DNA of 64,000 nt, taken from Moritella sp. F3 (GTDB lineage Bacteria; Pseudomonadota; Gammaproteobacteria; Enterobacterales; Moritellaceae). The stretch spans positions 372,001 through 436,000 of the forward strand of contig NZ_BLRL01000003.1 of assembly GCF_015082335.1 (NCBI RefSeq). Reading direction: 5' to 3'. The stretch's first letter is position 1; each line of letters opens with the position of its first letter. Positions 9,872-19,800 of this stretch are shown piece by piece. The notes beneath the pieces were generated by a model. That model was not told the origin of the DNA. It did no database searches and worked only from the letters and a program-made list of their open reading frames with translations. Position numbers and translations under genes: made by a program.

Positions 9872-10302
9872 TGGTAACCCCCAAATGTAATTACTTGCAT
9901 CCGCAAAAATTAGCATCGACAAGTTTGAACTATTTCTTATTACTACTCTAAATCTAGACTTTGATTTTAAAACTGCGCAATTAAATTGCGGTTTTATAAG
10001 CGTTTTATTATTTCAATTATCGTGGCCGTAATATTATGTATTAATAATAACAGTACGTGAGTTAGTGAAAGAGAGGTGGCAAGCGTTATTCTGTGGGTCT
10101 TTATATTGTTAATTTTGATTTGGCGATACATAAGTAAAGTATAGCTTAATTGGAATATGATTAAATTGGATTGAAAATAACGCTTTATAATTATTGCTAC
10201 CAGCGAAGATTAATCGCCATATACGAGAGCTGTTATTACTTTGGATGTAGGGCTCGACTTACGCTCAATGAATGTGAGCGTAAGTCTATTAACGGATAGT
10301 GG
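9872..10302. other. 431-bp gap upstream of yeaG; small hairpins only
   Basis: No credible gene. It should hold the yeaG promoter. A hairpin at 9969-9995 (AAAAC-tg-CGCAAT / TAA / ATTGCGGTTTT, 2-base bulge) would lie in or near the yeaG leader. The hairpin at 10256-10286 is listed separately. The rest is AT-rich without recognised sites. Confidence 0.5.
10256..10286 (-). terminator. 12-bp hairpin downstream of cimA
   Basis: GACTTACGCTCA / ATGAATG / TGAGCGTAAGTC is a perfect 12-bp stem, 17 bp beyond the cimA stop. It has no clear U-tract on the minus strand, so it may be a Rho-assisted or RNA-stabilising 3' end rather than a full intrinsic terminator. Confidence 0.5.
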
Positions 10303-11841
10303 TTATGCGGTTAGTGCTTCATGTTGTAGCTTATTCAGCATTCGCATTGTTGCTTGTATACCTGCGAATACCTGATTCGAACTGACGCCACGGGTACGGA
10401 AAGTTGAGTCTCCTTGTCGCCACGTGATAAAACTTTCAGTTAAAGCACTGGTTTTACCGCCGGGTGGAATACGCACTTGGTAGTTTTCTAAATTAGGAAG
10501 ATCAAAATCTACTTTTTGCATAATGGCTTCGATCGCCATACTAAATGCATCAAACCCACCATTACCAGAACCAGCTGATTTGTATATGTCATCGCCAATA
10601 CGAATACGAATACTCGCCGTTGAGTCAACATTAAGACCTGATGTGATCGAGCAGTTAAGTAATTCAATGTGTGAGTAATCTTTACTTTCTAGTAGGTCTG
10701 CGATAATAAATGGCAAGTCTTCAGGGGTAATGATCGCTTTTTGATCACCGAGGGTAACAATGCGTTCAAGCAATTTAGTTTTTTGCGCAGCACTAAGATC
10801 GATACTCAAATCTTTTAGGTTTTTTTCTAACGATGCTTTCCCGCTCATCTTACCGAGCGCATAGGTGCGTGTACGTTCAAACCGTTCAGGGCCTAACACC
10901 GTTTGATATAAGCCACCTTTATTATCGCCATCAGCATGGATACCACTTGTTTGTGTAAACACGTCAGCGCCAATAATAGGCGCGTTAGCAGGCGTGATCT
11001 TGCCTGAGAAGTTCTCAATCATTTGACTGATCTGATGAATATGCTGTTCGTTGATGGACGATTCAATACCGAGTTTGTCTTTTAATACTACGGCTACCTC
11101 AGCAAGCGAGGCGTTACCTGCTCGTTCACCTAAGCAGTTAACAGTACAATGGATAGCGCTAATCCCCGCTTTTGCTGCGGTGAGGGCGTTCGCGGTCGCT
11201 AAGCCGTAATCATTATGCGGGTGAAAATCAAATTGTAATTGCGGAAAGCGATTGATCATATCAGACAGACTGGTATGAACTTCATCTGGTGACATTACGC
11301 CGAGTGTATCCGGTAACATATAATGCTGGATTGGCAGGTCGGATAATGCGGTGATCATGTTATAAACATAGTCAGGGTTATCGCTGTAGCCATTAGACCA
11401 ATCTTCCAGATAAATATTAACGGTTAAATCTTGTTCCATTGCATAATGGATAGTTTCTCTTACATCAGCAATATGAGTAGCAGGGCTTTTACGCAACTGT
11501 TCTGTGCAGTGTTTTTCGCTGCCTTTGGTTAATAGGTTGATCACTTTAGCACCGCTGGACTTGATCCAGTCAACACTTTTGGTGTGGTCTACAAAGCCGA
11601 GTATTTCAATACGATGTGCGACTTGTTCTTGTTCTGCCCATTGCATTAATGAAGATACTGCATTTTTTTCGCCTAAGGATACACGTGCAGATGCGACTTC
11701 AATACGATCAACATTCAGGGATTGGAGTAGGGCTTTGGCAATACTGACTTTTTCGTCGGGCGTGAAGGAGACACCTTGGGTTTGCTCTCCGTCGCGAAGA
11801 GTAGTGTCCATTAGCTGGACTCGAGGGCGCATGATTTCCAT
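10303..11841 (-). CDS. cimA: Alpha-isopropylmalate synthase family enzyme, probable (R)-citramalate synthase
   Basis: It condenses a 2-oxo acid with acetyl-CoA; citramalate synthase uses pyruvate and opens the threonine-independent route to isoleucine. The start is set at ATG 11841 (MEIMRPRVQLMD), with AAGCAGG just upstream; a TTG at 11859 would add six residues. With this start the numbering runs parallel, as I remember it, to the Leptospira CimA of known structure: R16-D17 in the TLRDGEQ motif, T179, metal ligands H207 and H209, and the pyruvate-pocket residues L81, L104 and Y144 are all present, with E146. LeuA enzymes usually differ at the last two. A C-terminal regulatory domain (PPGGKTSAL) is present, so feedback control is likely. 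The protein is 512 aa. It lies downstream of leuC-leuD on the same strand, 146 bp after leuD. An isopropylmalate synthase role is the alternative. Confidence 0.72.
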   Translation of the reverse strand: MEIMRPRVQLMDTTLRDGEQTQGVSFTPDEKVSIAKALLQSLNVDRIEVASARVSLGEKNAVSSLMQWAEQEQVAHRIEILGFVDHTKSVDWIKSSGAKVINLLTKGSEKHCTEQLRKSPATHIADVRETIHYAMEQDLTVNIYLEDWSNGYSDNPDYVYNMITALSDLPIQHYMLPDTLGVMSPDEVHTSLSDMINRFPQLQFDFHPHNDYGLATANALTAAKAGISAIHCTVNCLGERAGNASLAEVAVVLKDKLGIESSINEQHIHQISQMIENFSGKITPANAPIIGADVFTQTSGIHADGDNKGGLYQTVLGPERFERTRTYALGKMSGKASLEKNLKDLSIDLSAAQKTKLLERIVTLGDQKAIITPEDLPFIIADLLESKDYSHIELLNCSITSGLNVDSTASIRIRIGDDIYKSAGSGNGGFDAFSMAIEAIMQKVDFDLPNLENYQVRIPPGGKTSALTESFITWRQGDSTFRTRGVSSNQVFAGIQATMRMLNKLQHEALTA

Positions 11842-11873
11842 ATTTGCTACCTGCTTCAAATTGTAGGGAAAGA

Positions 11874-11895
11874 GCGGATGGGAGATGCCATCCGC
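11874..11895 (-). promoter_or_regulatory. Hairpin just upstream of the cimA ribosome site
   Basis: GCGGATGG / GAGATG / CCATCCGC is a perfect 8-bp GC-rich stem, 33 bp before the cimA ATG. On the minus strand it is followed by TCTTTCCC. It could limit read-through or tune translation of cimA relative to leuCD. Confidence 0.4.
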
Positions 11896-11938
11896 TTATC
11901 GTTATCCACTTTATAGCGATTAGCCGTTAATTCAGTCG

Positions 11939-11975
11939 AATCAACAATCGTGCTTTGGTCGCACTATTGTTGATT
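11939..11975 (-). promoter_or_regulatory. Hairpin between leuD and cimA
   Basis: A 15-bp stem with one mismatch (AATCAACAATCGTGC with GCACTATTGTTGATT, 7-base loop) begins 13 bp after the leuD stop. No U-tract follows, so it may be an RNA-stability element or weak terminator inside the operon. Confidence 0.45.
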
Positions 11976-11987
11976 GTAATTGTATTA

Positions 11988-12608
11988 TTAGCTCGCTTCA
12001 GTCCATAACCATGGAAACTGTTGCTTATTTTTTGCTTCGAATTCAGAGATCTTATCTTCATGCTTTAATGTCCATGAGATATCATCCGCGCCTTCGATAA
12101 GGCTTTGTTTGCGGAATTCATCAACCTCAATCGCAATAACAATACCGCCGGGCGTCGTTACTGTTTGAGCTGGTAAATCAACCGTGAATTCAACACCTTC
12201 GTTAGCATCGATCTCAGCCATTAGTGCTGCTAATTCGTCTTTGCTCACACGAATCGGTAAAATACCATTTTTGAAACAGTTAGAATAAAAAATATCTGCA
12301 TAGCTTGTTGATATTACAGTATTGAAACCGAAATCTTCGATAGCCCATGGTGCGTGCTCGCGTGATGAACCACAACCAAAGTTATCGCCAGCTACCAGGA
12401 TTTTAGCACCCTTAAAAGCAGGTTTGTTTAATTCAAATTCTGGGTTTTCATCACCGTTATCTAGAAAACGCCAGTCATGGAATAAGTGAATACCGAAACC
12501 TGTACGTTCTACTTTCTTCAAAAACTGTTTTGGGATGATCTGATCTGTATCTACGTTACTACGATTCATCAATGCCGCAACACTAGTATGATTTTTATAT
12601 GCTTTCAT
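11988..12608 (-). CDS. leuD: 3-isopropylmalate dehydratase small subunit LeuD
   Basis: This is the small swivelling subunit of the LeuCD isomerase, which interconverts 2- and 3-isopropylmalate and also acts on citramalate/erythro-3-methylmalate in organisms with the pyruvate pathway. The 206-residue length is normal. Conserved motifs include SNVDTDQIIPKQFLK, the FGCGSSREHAPWAI active-site stretch and the SYADIFYSNCFKNGILPI segment. It starts 31 bp after leuC. Given the cimA-like gene downstream, the natural substrate here may be citramalate rather than isopropylmalate. Confidence 0.95.
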   Translation of the reverse strand: MKAYKNHTSVAALMNRSNVDTDQIIPKQFLKKVERTGFGIHLFHDWRFLDNGDENPEFELNKPAFKGAKILVAGDNFGCGSSREHAPWAIEDFGFNTVISTSYADIFYSNCFKNGILPIRVSKDELAALMAEIDANEGVEFTVDLPAQTVTTPGGIVIAIEVDEFRKQSLIEGADDISWTLKHEDKISEFEAKNKQQFPWLWTEAS

Positions 12609-12639
12609 TTTAATTCCTTGATCACTAATGTGCTAAAGC

Positions 12640-14040
12640 TTACGCCCAGTTACGGATGTCAACAAAATGGCCTTCAATTGCTGCAGCGGCAGCCATTGCT
12701 GGAGATACGAGGTGAGTACGACCACCTTTACCTTGTCGACCTTCAAAGTTACGGTTTGATGTAGATGCACTACGTTGACCGTCACTGAGTTGATCGCCAT
12801 TCATTGCTAAGCACATTGAACAACCTGGTTCACGCCATTCCCAACCTGCATCTATTAAGATCTTATCTAGGCCTTCTTCTTCAGCTTGTTCTTTCACAAG
12901 GTAAGAGCCTGGTACCGCAATTGCTTGTACTGCAGCACTTACTTTTTTGCCTTTAGTCATTTCTGCAATCGCACGGAAATCTTCAATACGACCATTAGTA
13001 CAAGAACCGACAAACACTAAATCGACTTGAATATCTGTGATTGGAGCGCCAGCAGTAATGCCCATGTAAGACAACGCGCCTTTACATGCAGATGATTTGA
13101 TTACGTCATCAAAATCAGCTGGAGATGGGATGTTTGCTGTCACAGGTGAAACTTGTTCAGGTGATGTACCCCAAGTCACTTGTGGTGCGATATCTTCAGC
13201 GGCCAATTCGATAACGGTATCAAATACAGCACCGTCATCTGTTGGCAGTGATTTCCAGTATGCTAGTGCAGCAGCCCAATGATCGCCTTTCGGTGCAAAC
13301 TCTTTGCCTTCAATGTAATCGAAAGTAGTTTGATCTGGTGCGATTAGACCTGCACGAGCGCCACCTTCAATAGCCATATTACAAAGGGTCATACGACCTT
13401 CCATTGTTAACTCACGGATTGCTGACCCCGCGAATTCAATAACATGACCTGTACCGCCAGCTGTACCTATCTTACCAATAACAGCAAGAGCGATATCTTT
13501 AGCGGTAGAAAATTTAGATAGTTTACCTTCAATGCTTACTAGCATCGTTTTAGATTTTTTCTGTTGTAACGTTTGAGTTGCCATTACATGTTCAACTTCA
13601 GACGTACCGATACCGAATGCTAACGCACCGAATGCACCGTGTGTTGCTGTGTGTGAATCACCACAAACAGCTGTCATACCTGGGTGGATGAAGCCATGTT
13701 CAGGAACGACAATATGAATAACACCGTTGTTAGCATTGTTCATGTCATAAATTAGTAGGCCGTGTTCATCACAGTTATCTGCCATTGTTTGAATCTGTTT
13801 AGCAGCAATTGGATCTTTAATTGGTAAGTGACGATCAACCGTTGGTACGCAGTGGTCCATTGTTGCTAGAATACTGTGTTTGTTACGTACTGGACGTTGT
13901 TGAATTTTTAAACCTTCAAACGCTTGAGGGCTTGTTACTTCATGCATCAAATGACGATCGATATAAAGTATTGGAGTTCCATTCTCTGGCTCATGAACTA
14001 AGTGCGAATCCCAAATCTTTTCATACATTGTTTTTTTCAT
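12640..14040 (-). CDS. leuC: 3-isopropylmalate dehydratase large subunit LeuC
   Basis: This is the aconitase-family catalytic subunit carrying a [4Fe-4S] cluster. The 466 residues match the usual length, and the three cluster cysteines fall at the canonical positions C347 ([11 protein letters not shown]), C407 and C410 (GCSMCLAMN). The ribosome site is GAAGGGA, about 10 bases before the ATG. It is the first gene of leuC-leuD-cimA; leuA and leuB do not flank it, unlike the usual leuABCD order. No leucine- or isoleucine-rich leader peptide is evident in the 180 bp upstream. Confidence 0.95.
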   Translation of the reverse strand: MKKTMYEKIWDSHLVHEPENGTPILYIDRHLMHEVTSPQAFEGLKIQQRPVRNKHSILATMDHCVPTVDRHLPIKDPIAAKQIQTMADNCDEHGLLIYDMNNANNGVIHIVVPEHGFIHPGMTAVCGDSHTATHGAFGALAFGIGTSEVEHVMATQTLQQKKSKTMLVSIEGKLSKFSTAKDIALAVIGKIGTAGGTGHVIEFAGSAIRELTMEGRMTLCNMAIEGGARAGLIAPDQTTFDYIEGKEFAPKGDHWAAALAYWKSLPTDDGAVFDTVIELAAEDIAPQVTWGTSPEQVSPVTANIPSPADFDDVIKSSACKGALSYMGITAGAPITDIQVDLVFVGSCTNGRIEDFRAIAEMTKGKKVSAAVQAIAVPGSYLVKEQAEEEGLDKILIDAGWEWREPGCSMCLAMNGDQLSDGQRSASTSNRNFEGRQGKGGRTHLVSPAMAAAAAIEGHFVDIRNWA

Positions 14041-14437
14041 TGCTTTGCTTCCCTTCTCATCAACCGAGATATTTGTATTTCTTATGCCTTGATACTATGA
14101 CAATTGTGTGACGTTCTTCAAGAACATAATTTCATAAAGCGTTGTAATTCTAAATGCCCGCCTTCCTATAATATCGGCACACCTAATAATTGCAGTGTTA
14201 AATATCGGTTAATGACTAAAATGCAGTTTTAGATGTGGCTGTATTTGGTTTTTATGGGGTTATTTATTTTTTACAATATGTTAGATTTTTTTATTTTACT
14301 GCTTATGAATGTCGTAAATAAACTAATTTCAGCCATTTTAAGGTCTTGATGGTAGAAATAACCATATAACCTATGCTTAGGTTAAGTAATAGCTATGTAT
14401 TATTCAAAATTGGTTTATAGGTTAAAGGGGTAAGGGA
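14041..14437. other. Divergent promoter region between leuC and the CBS gene
   Basis: The 397 bp contain no gene. On the minus strand TTGAAG near 14117-14122 with TAGTAT downstream is a weak candidate leuC promoter. On the plus strand TAACCT-atgctt-AGGTTA (14367-14384) is a 6-bp inverted repeat upstream of the CBS gene. No recognised regulator site. Confidence 0.35.
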
Positions 14438-14851
14438 ATGAATTCTTTAAAAGTATCTGATTATATGCAGTTACGGCCAGTCAAGTTAACTGTAAATATG
14501 CCTGTCGCAACAGCCGTTGATAAACTATTGAAATCAGCTCATATTGGTGCTCCTGTTGTGGATGATAACGATACACTGGTGGGCTGGGTCTCGGAACAGG
14601 ATTGTTTAGCAACGTTATTGGAATCGAGTTATTACTGTGAAGAAGTCGCGATTGTTGGCGACTTGATGAAATCTGATGTGCTCACAGCTCGGTCTGAAGA
14701 CAGTATTATTGAATTAGCACAGAAAATGGTATCAGCAAAACCTAAGAGCTACCCTGTGATTAACGAGCATGGTGTGGTGGTTGGCGTTATTTCACGTCGT
14801 GACGTACTAAAAGCGATGGATAAACAGCAGCAGGCTTGCTATGAAAAGTAG
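14438..14851 (+). CDS. Tandem CBS-domain protein
   Basis: The 137 residues form two CBS motifs back to back: about 1-60 (VSDYMQLRPVKLTVNMPVATAVDKLL, GAPVVDDNDTLVGWVSEQD) and about 75-130 (VGDLMKSDVLTARSEDSIIELAQKM, YPVINEHGVVVGVISRRDVLKA). Such stand-alone CBS pairs (Bateman modules) bind adenine nucleotides and sense energy state, but the partner is unknown. An AAAGGGG/AAGGGA site precedes the ATG. It is a single-gene unit between the leuC promoter and a terminator, with no fused enzyme or channel domain. Confidence 0.85.
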   Translation: MNSLKVSDYMQLRPVKLTVNMPVATAVDKLLKSAHIGAPVVDDNDTLVGWVSEQDCLATLLESSYYCEEVAIVGDLMKSDVLTARSEDSIIELAQKMVSAKPKSYPVINEHGVVVGVISRRDVLKAMDKQQQACYEK

Positions 14852-14893
14852 CAGTTAATTTCTAATTAAGTGCTAATTTAAATTTTATGTCGA

Positions 14894-14919
14894 AAAAGGC
14901 TACAATGCTGTAGCCTTTT
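14894..14919. terminator. Bidirectional terminator between the CBS gene and glpT
   Basis: AAAAGGCTAC / AATGCT / GTAGCCTTTT is a perfect 10-bp stem with A and T ends, between convergent genes. Confidence 0.85.
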
Positions 14920-14989
14920 GTATTGTTATTTATATATATTATGTAGTACTTAGCGTAGTAACTAAAATATTCCTTAGAATACTGCCTCG

Positions 14990-16351
14990 CTATGCAGCTG
15001 CTACATCACCATTTTTGTTATTGTGGAAACGCTTTTCACCGACATAGGCGTAAGCCAAGCAAATGATAGATGCAAAACAAGAGCCGACTAAGACCATGAA
15101 ACCACCATCCCAACCGAAATGGTCAACAGTATAACCAAGCACTGCATTTGCAGCGACAGCACCACCGAGATAGCCAAATAAACCTGTTAATCCAGCCGCT
15201 GTACCAGCCGCTTTCTTAGGCGCAAGCTCAAGAGCATATAAGCCAATCAACATTACAGGACCGTAAATTAGGAAGCCAATCGCAATAAGTGCTGCCATAT
15301 CGATCATCGGGTTACCTGCAGGGTTGAACCAATAAACAAGTACAGCAATGGTGACTAATGCCATGAATAATATTCCAGCAGGAGCACGGCGACCTTTGAA
15401 TAATTTATCCGAGATCCAACCACAAAGTAGGGTGCCTGGAATACCGGCCCATTCATATAAGAAATAAGCCCAAGAAGAACCATCTACAGTGAAACCTTTT
15501 GCTTCTTTTAGATACACTGGAGCCCAATCTAAAACGCCGTAACGGATCATATAAACAAAGGCATTAGCAATGGCGATAGACCACAGCAGTTTGTTATTGA
15601 GTACGTATTTGAAGAAGATCTCTTTTGCTGTCATTTCTTGTTCATGATCTTTACTGTAATCATCAGGGTAGTCATCTTTGTATTCTTCGATTGGTGGTAA
15701 TCCGCAAGATTGTGGCGTATCACGTACTGTAAACCAGACAAAGACGGCTACGATGACAGCAAAGAAAGCGGGGACATAAAATGCGGCATGCCAGTCATCG
15801 TTGAATGCCCACAGCCCGAGTAAGAACATAGGGCCGATTAAGCCGCCACCAACATTATGCGCGACATTCCAAACTGAAACTAACTCACCACGTTCTTTCT
15901 TTGACCACCAATGAACCATGGTTCTACCGCAAGCTGGCCAACCCATACCTTGAAACCAACCATTTAGAAACAATAAAACGAACATGGCGGTGATACTGCT
16001 TGTTGCCCAAGGCATATAGCCAAAAGTAAACATAACAGCGGCGGACATTAATAATCCAGCGGTTAAGAAGTAGCGTGGATTAGAGCGGTCTGAGACACTG
16101 CCCATGAGAAATTTAGATAAGCCGTAAGAAATGGATACTGCCGATAACGCGACACCAAGATCGCCACGACTAAAACCTTGTTCAATCAAGTATGGCATGG
16201 CCAAACTGAAATTTTTACGGACTAGATAATAGCCAGCATAACCAAAGAAAATACCAAAGAATAACTGCCAACGTAAGAATTTATAAGTAGAGTCAATTTG
16301 ACCTGCGGGTAAGCGAGCGATGTGCTCTTTCGGTTTGAAAATACCAAACAT
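14990..16351 (-). CDS. glpT: Glycerol-3-phosphate transporter GlpT
   Basis: This major facilitator superfamily antiporter of the inner membrane takes up glycerol 3-phosphate in exchange for inorganic phosphate. The 453 residues align with E. coli GlpT along the whole length, including R45-K46 in [13 protein letters not shown] (R45 is one of the two phosphate-binding arginines), [19 protein letters not shown], the cytoplasmic loop [20 protein letters not shown], and [12 protein letters not shown], which carries the second arginine. Twelve hydrophobic helices are expected. It stands alone here, without glpQ or glpK. It ends convergently with the CBS gene. Confidence 0.95.
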   Translation of the reverse strand: MFGIFKPKEHIARLPAGQIDSTYKFLRWQLFFGIFFGYAGYYLVRKNFSLAMPYLIEQGFSRGDLGVALSAVSISYGLSKFLMGSVSDRSNPRYFLTAGLLMSAAVMFTFGYMPWATSSITAMFVLLFLNGWFQGMGWPACGRTMVHWWSKKERGELVSVWNVAHNVGGGLIGPMFLLGLWAFNDDWHAAFYVPAFFAVIVAVFVWFTVRDTPQSCGLPPIEEYKDDYPDDYSKDHEQEMTAKEIFFKYVLNNKLLWSIAIANAFVYMIRYGVLDWAPVYLKEAKGFTVDGSSWAYFLYEWAGIPGTLLCGWISDKLFKGRRAPAGILFMALVTIAVLVYWFNPAGNPMIDMAALIAIGFLIYGPVMLIGLYALELAPKKAAGTAAGLTGLFGYLGGAVAANAVLGYTVDHFGWDGGFMVLVGSCFASIICLAYAYVGEKRFHNNKNGDVAAA

Positions 16352-16855
16352 TTATAACCTCGAGTTTCAACGTGTTGATGGTTTTTAATAACCATTTTAT
16401 AGGGTGTGATGTTCGTTCGAGCGAAAATCGGAATTATTTTATTTTCTTTCGAGTATTTTTGATGTGACAGAGGTCGAATAAACATGTGTTAAAAATCAGT
16501 GTGATAGCTACCTTTAATAAATATGCATAAATAAACTAGTGGCACGGGAGTCTGTAAATAAATCGTTACAGCTTGTAAAGCTAGGTGTTAACTACTCATT
16601 TTGAGGTGTTTGTGGCGTGTCTAAGCATTTTATTGATGCCATGTGTAAATAATTACTGCCGTTTATTATTGAATTTATATTTCCTTGATAGCGGTCTAAT
16701 CGACTAAAAAGTGTCCCGCAACAGCGTCTTAAAGTGATTGTAAACTAGCAACTGTAAGGCTTTTCATTTGAAATCCAATAATCATTTGAAATTCGATAGA
16801 TACTGGCATAGTATTTCGCTTTTATCCTAAAGTTAATGGGCGCTTTCTAACTATT
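16352..16855. other. 504-bp divergent gap between glpT and hrpA
   Basis: No gene is supported. It should contain both promoters. The sequence ATGTTCGTTCGAGCGAAAAT at 16409-16428, 58 bp upstream of the glpT ATG, has TTCG and CGAA half-sites reminiscent of GlpR operators, but their spacing is not canonical. Confidence 0.35.
16409..16428 (-). promoter_or_regulatory. Weak candidate GlpR operator upstream of glpT
   Basis: ATGTTCG and CGAAAAT flank six bases, whereas the known GlpR operator has four between TTCG and CGAA. The position in the glpT promoter region is right, the match is imperfect. Confidence 0.2.
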
Positions 16856-19800
16856 ATGCAGAGTATCTTAAAATCCCTGACAGCTGAGCTATCTAACTGT
16901 ATGCACGCGGATCGTTTTCGTTTTAAACGTCGTTTGCAAACTGCGCAAAAATTACCTGCTGAAAAGCAAGAGAAAGCCGTTGATAAACTGCAGCAAGATA
17001 TTGCAGCATCGGCAAGCCTACGTCAGTCGCGTATTGATAACTTACCTGTAGTCTCTTATCCTGAGTCTCTGCCTATTAGTCAGAAACGTAACGATATTGC
17101 CAACGCTATTCTAAATAACCAAGTGGTAATTATTGCCGGTGAAACGGGGTCGGGTAAAACCACTCAGATCCCGAAAATATGCCTCGACCTCGGGTTAGGT
17201 ATTGACGGCATGATTGGCCATACACAGCCAAGACGACTGGCTGCGCGTACTGTTGCCAATCGTATTGCTGAAGAGCTTGACTCTGAGCTTGGTGAGCATG
17301 TTGGTTATAAGATCCGTTTTAACGATAACGTCAGCAAGAAAAGTTATATCAAGTTAATGACCGACGGTATTTTGCTGGCCGAGATCCAACAAGATCGTTT
17401 TTTAAGTCGATATGACGTCATCATTATCGATGAAGCCCATGAACGTAGTTTAAACATTGATTTTATTCTTGGTTATTTAAAGCAGCTACTTAATCGTCGA
17501 CCTGATTTAAAAGTGATCATTACCTCTGCGACAATCGATCCTGAGCGCTTTTCTAAGCACTTTAATAATGCGCCTATGATTGAGGTATCTGGTCGTACTT
17601 ATCCTGTTGAAGTACGTTATAACGCGCTAGCAGAGCAAGAAGATGGTCACGAACGTGATCAAATCCAAGGCATTGTTGATGCGGTTGATGAACTGCAAAG
17701 CGAAGGCCTCGGTGATATTCTGGTTTTCCTTAACGGTGAACGTGAGATCCGTGACACTGCCGATGCGTTAAACAAGTTAAAACTGCGTGATACCGAAGTG
17801 CTACCGCTATACGCGCGTTTGACGAATGCAGAGCAAAACAGAATTTTCCAAAGCCATGTTGGCCGTCGTGTCGTCTTAGCGACCAACGTGGCTGAAACAT
17901 CATTAACAGTACCGGGCATCAAGTATGTTATTGACCCAGGTACTGCTCGCATTAGCCGTTATAGCTACCGCACTAAAGTACAGCGCTTGCCGATTGAAGC
18001 CGTATCACAAGCAAGTGCAAATCAGCGTATGGGTCGTTGTGGTCGTGTGAGTGCGGGTATTTGTATCCGCCTGTACAGTGAAGAAGATTTTAATAATCGT
18101 CCAGAATTCACAGATCCAGAGATCCAGCGTACTAACCTTGCATCAGTTATTTTGCAAATGCATGCATTAGGGTTAGGAGACGTTGCCAATTTCCCATTCG
18201 TACAGCCGCCAGATAGCCGTAATATTACCGATGGTTTAAAACTGCTGGAAGAGTTAGGTGCGATTGATATCAGTAACGCTGATCATAATAAACGCCTGAC
18301 ACCTGTGGGTATCGCGTTGGCTAAGTTGCCGATTGATCCACGACTTGCCCGTATGGTGATGGAAGCAAATACCAATGGTTGTTTAAATGAAGTAATGATT
18401 ATTACTGCGGCCTTGTCGATTCAAGACCCTCGTGAACGTCCTATGGAAAAACAACAAGCGGCCGATGAGCAACATCGTCGTTTTTATGATAAAGAATCAG
18501 ATTTCATCACCTTCTTGAATCTTTGGAATTACGTCAAACAGCAGCAAGATGAATTATCGTCATCGCAATTCCGCCGTTTGTGTAAGAAAGATTACCTGGC
18601 TTATATGCGCGTGCGTGAGTGGCAAGATATTTACTCGCAACTGTCGCAAGTGGTGAGAGAGCTTGGCTTTATCGTTAATCCCGTCAAGCTTAACGAAGAG
18701 GGCGAGATCAGCAACAGTGATAACATCCACAAAGCACTGTTATCGGGAATGCTGAGCCACGTTGGTTTTAAAGATAAAGATCAAGATTATACTGGCGCAC
18801 GTAACAGTAAATTTAATATCTTCCCCGGTTCAGGTTTATTTAAAAAACAACCTAAGTGGGTAATGGTTGCTGAGTTGGTGGAAACATCACGCTTATTTGG
18901 TCGTATTGCCGCGAAGATCCAACCTGAGTGGATTGAACCGCTGGCTGCGCATTTAAACAAATCAAGTTACAGTGAACCGCATTGGGAAAAACGCCGTGCA
19001 GCAGTTGTTGCTGCCGAAAAAGTGACTCTGTACGGTTTAGTTATTGTGCCTAAGCGCATGGTTAACTATAGCCAAATTGATCCGGCGCTCTGTCGTGAAA
19101 TATTTATTCGCAGTGGTTTAGTTGAAGGTGAGTTCAATACGAAACATGCGTTCTTCAAGCACAATATGGCTGAAGTGGAGCGTATTCACGAACTCGAGCA
19201 TAAATCGCGTCGCCGTGACATTTTGGTCAGTGATGATGATCTGTTCGGCTTCTATGCGGATGTTATTCCTGAACACGTTTGTTCAGGTCGTCATTTTGAT
19301 AGCTGGTGGAAAAAAGAGATCAAGCAAACACCAGAGCTATTAACATTAACGCAAGCGCGTTTGATGAAACATGATGCTGAGTCTATTACAGCACAGAGTT
19401 ATCCAGAGTTTTGGAGTCAAAACAGCTTTAAGTTTAAACTGGAATACAACTTTGAACCGGGTACTATTGAAGATGGTGTGACGGTGATAATTCCGTTGGC
19501 GATCTTAAACCAAATTAATGAACAAGGTTTTGATTGGCAGATCCCTGCGCTACGTGAAGAATTGGTTATTACGATGATCAAGGCATTACCAAAAACATTA
19601 CGTCGTAACTTTGTGCCAGCCCCTAACTATGCGGGCGCTGCATTAGAAAATATGGATCCGAGTCAAGGTGATTTAGCGGCGAGCTTGAATAAGCAGTTGT
19701 TACGTATGACAGGTGTACGTTTAGATCAAGATGCGTGGGAATTATTAACGCTGCCAACGCACCTTAAAATGCATTTCAAGATCGTTGATGAGAATCTAAA

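Noticed and set aside
9872..9922. Upstream start of YeaG adding 17 residues
   Set aside because: The added residues do not match the family, and the ATG at 9871 has a GGGGGT ribosome site and aligns with E. coli YeaG.
14041..14220. Possible leucine/isoleucine attenuator leader before leuC
   Set aside because: No short frame rich in Leu or Ile codons and no terminator-antiterminator pair could be seen.
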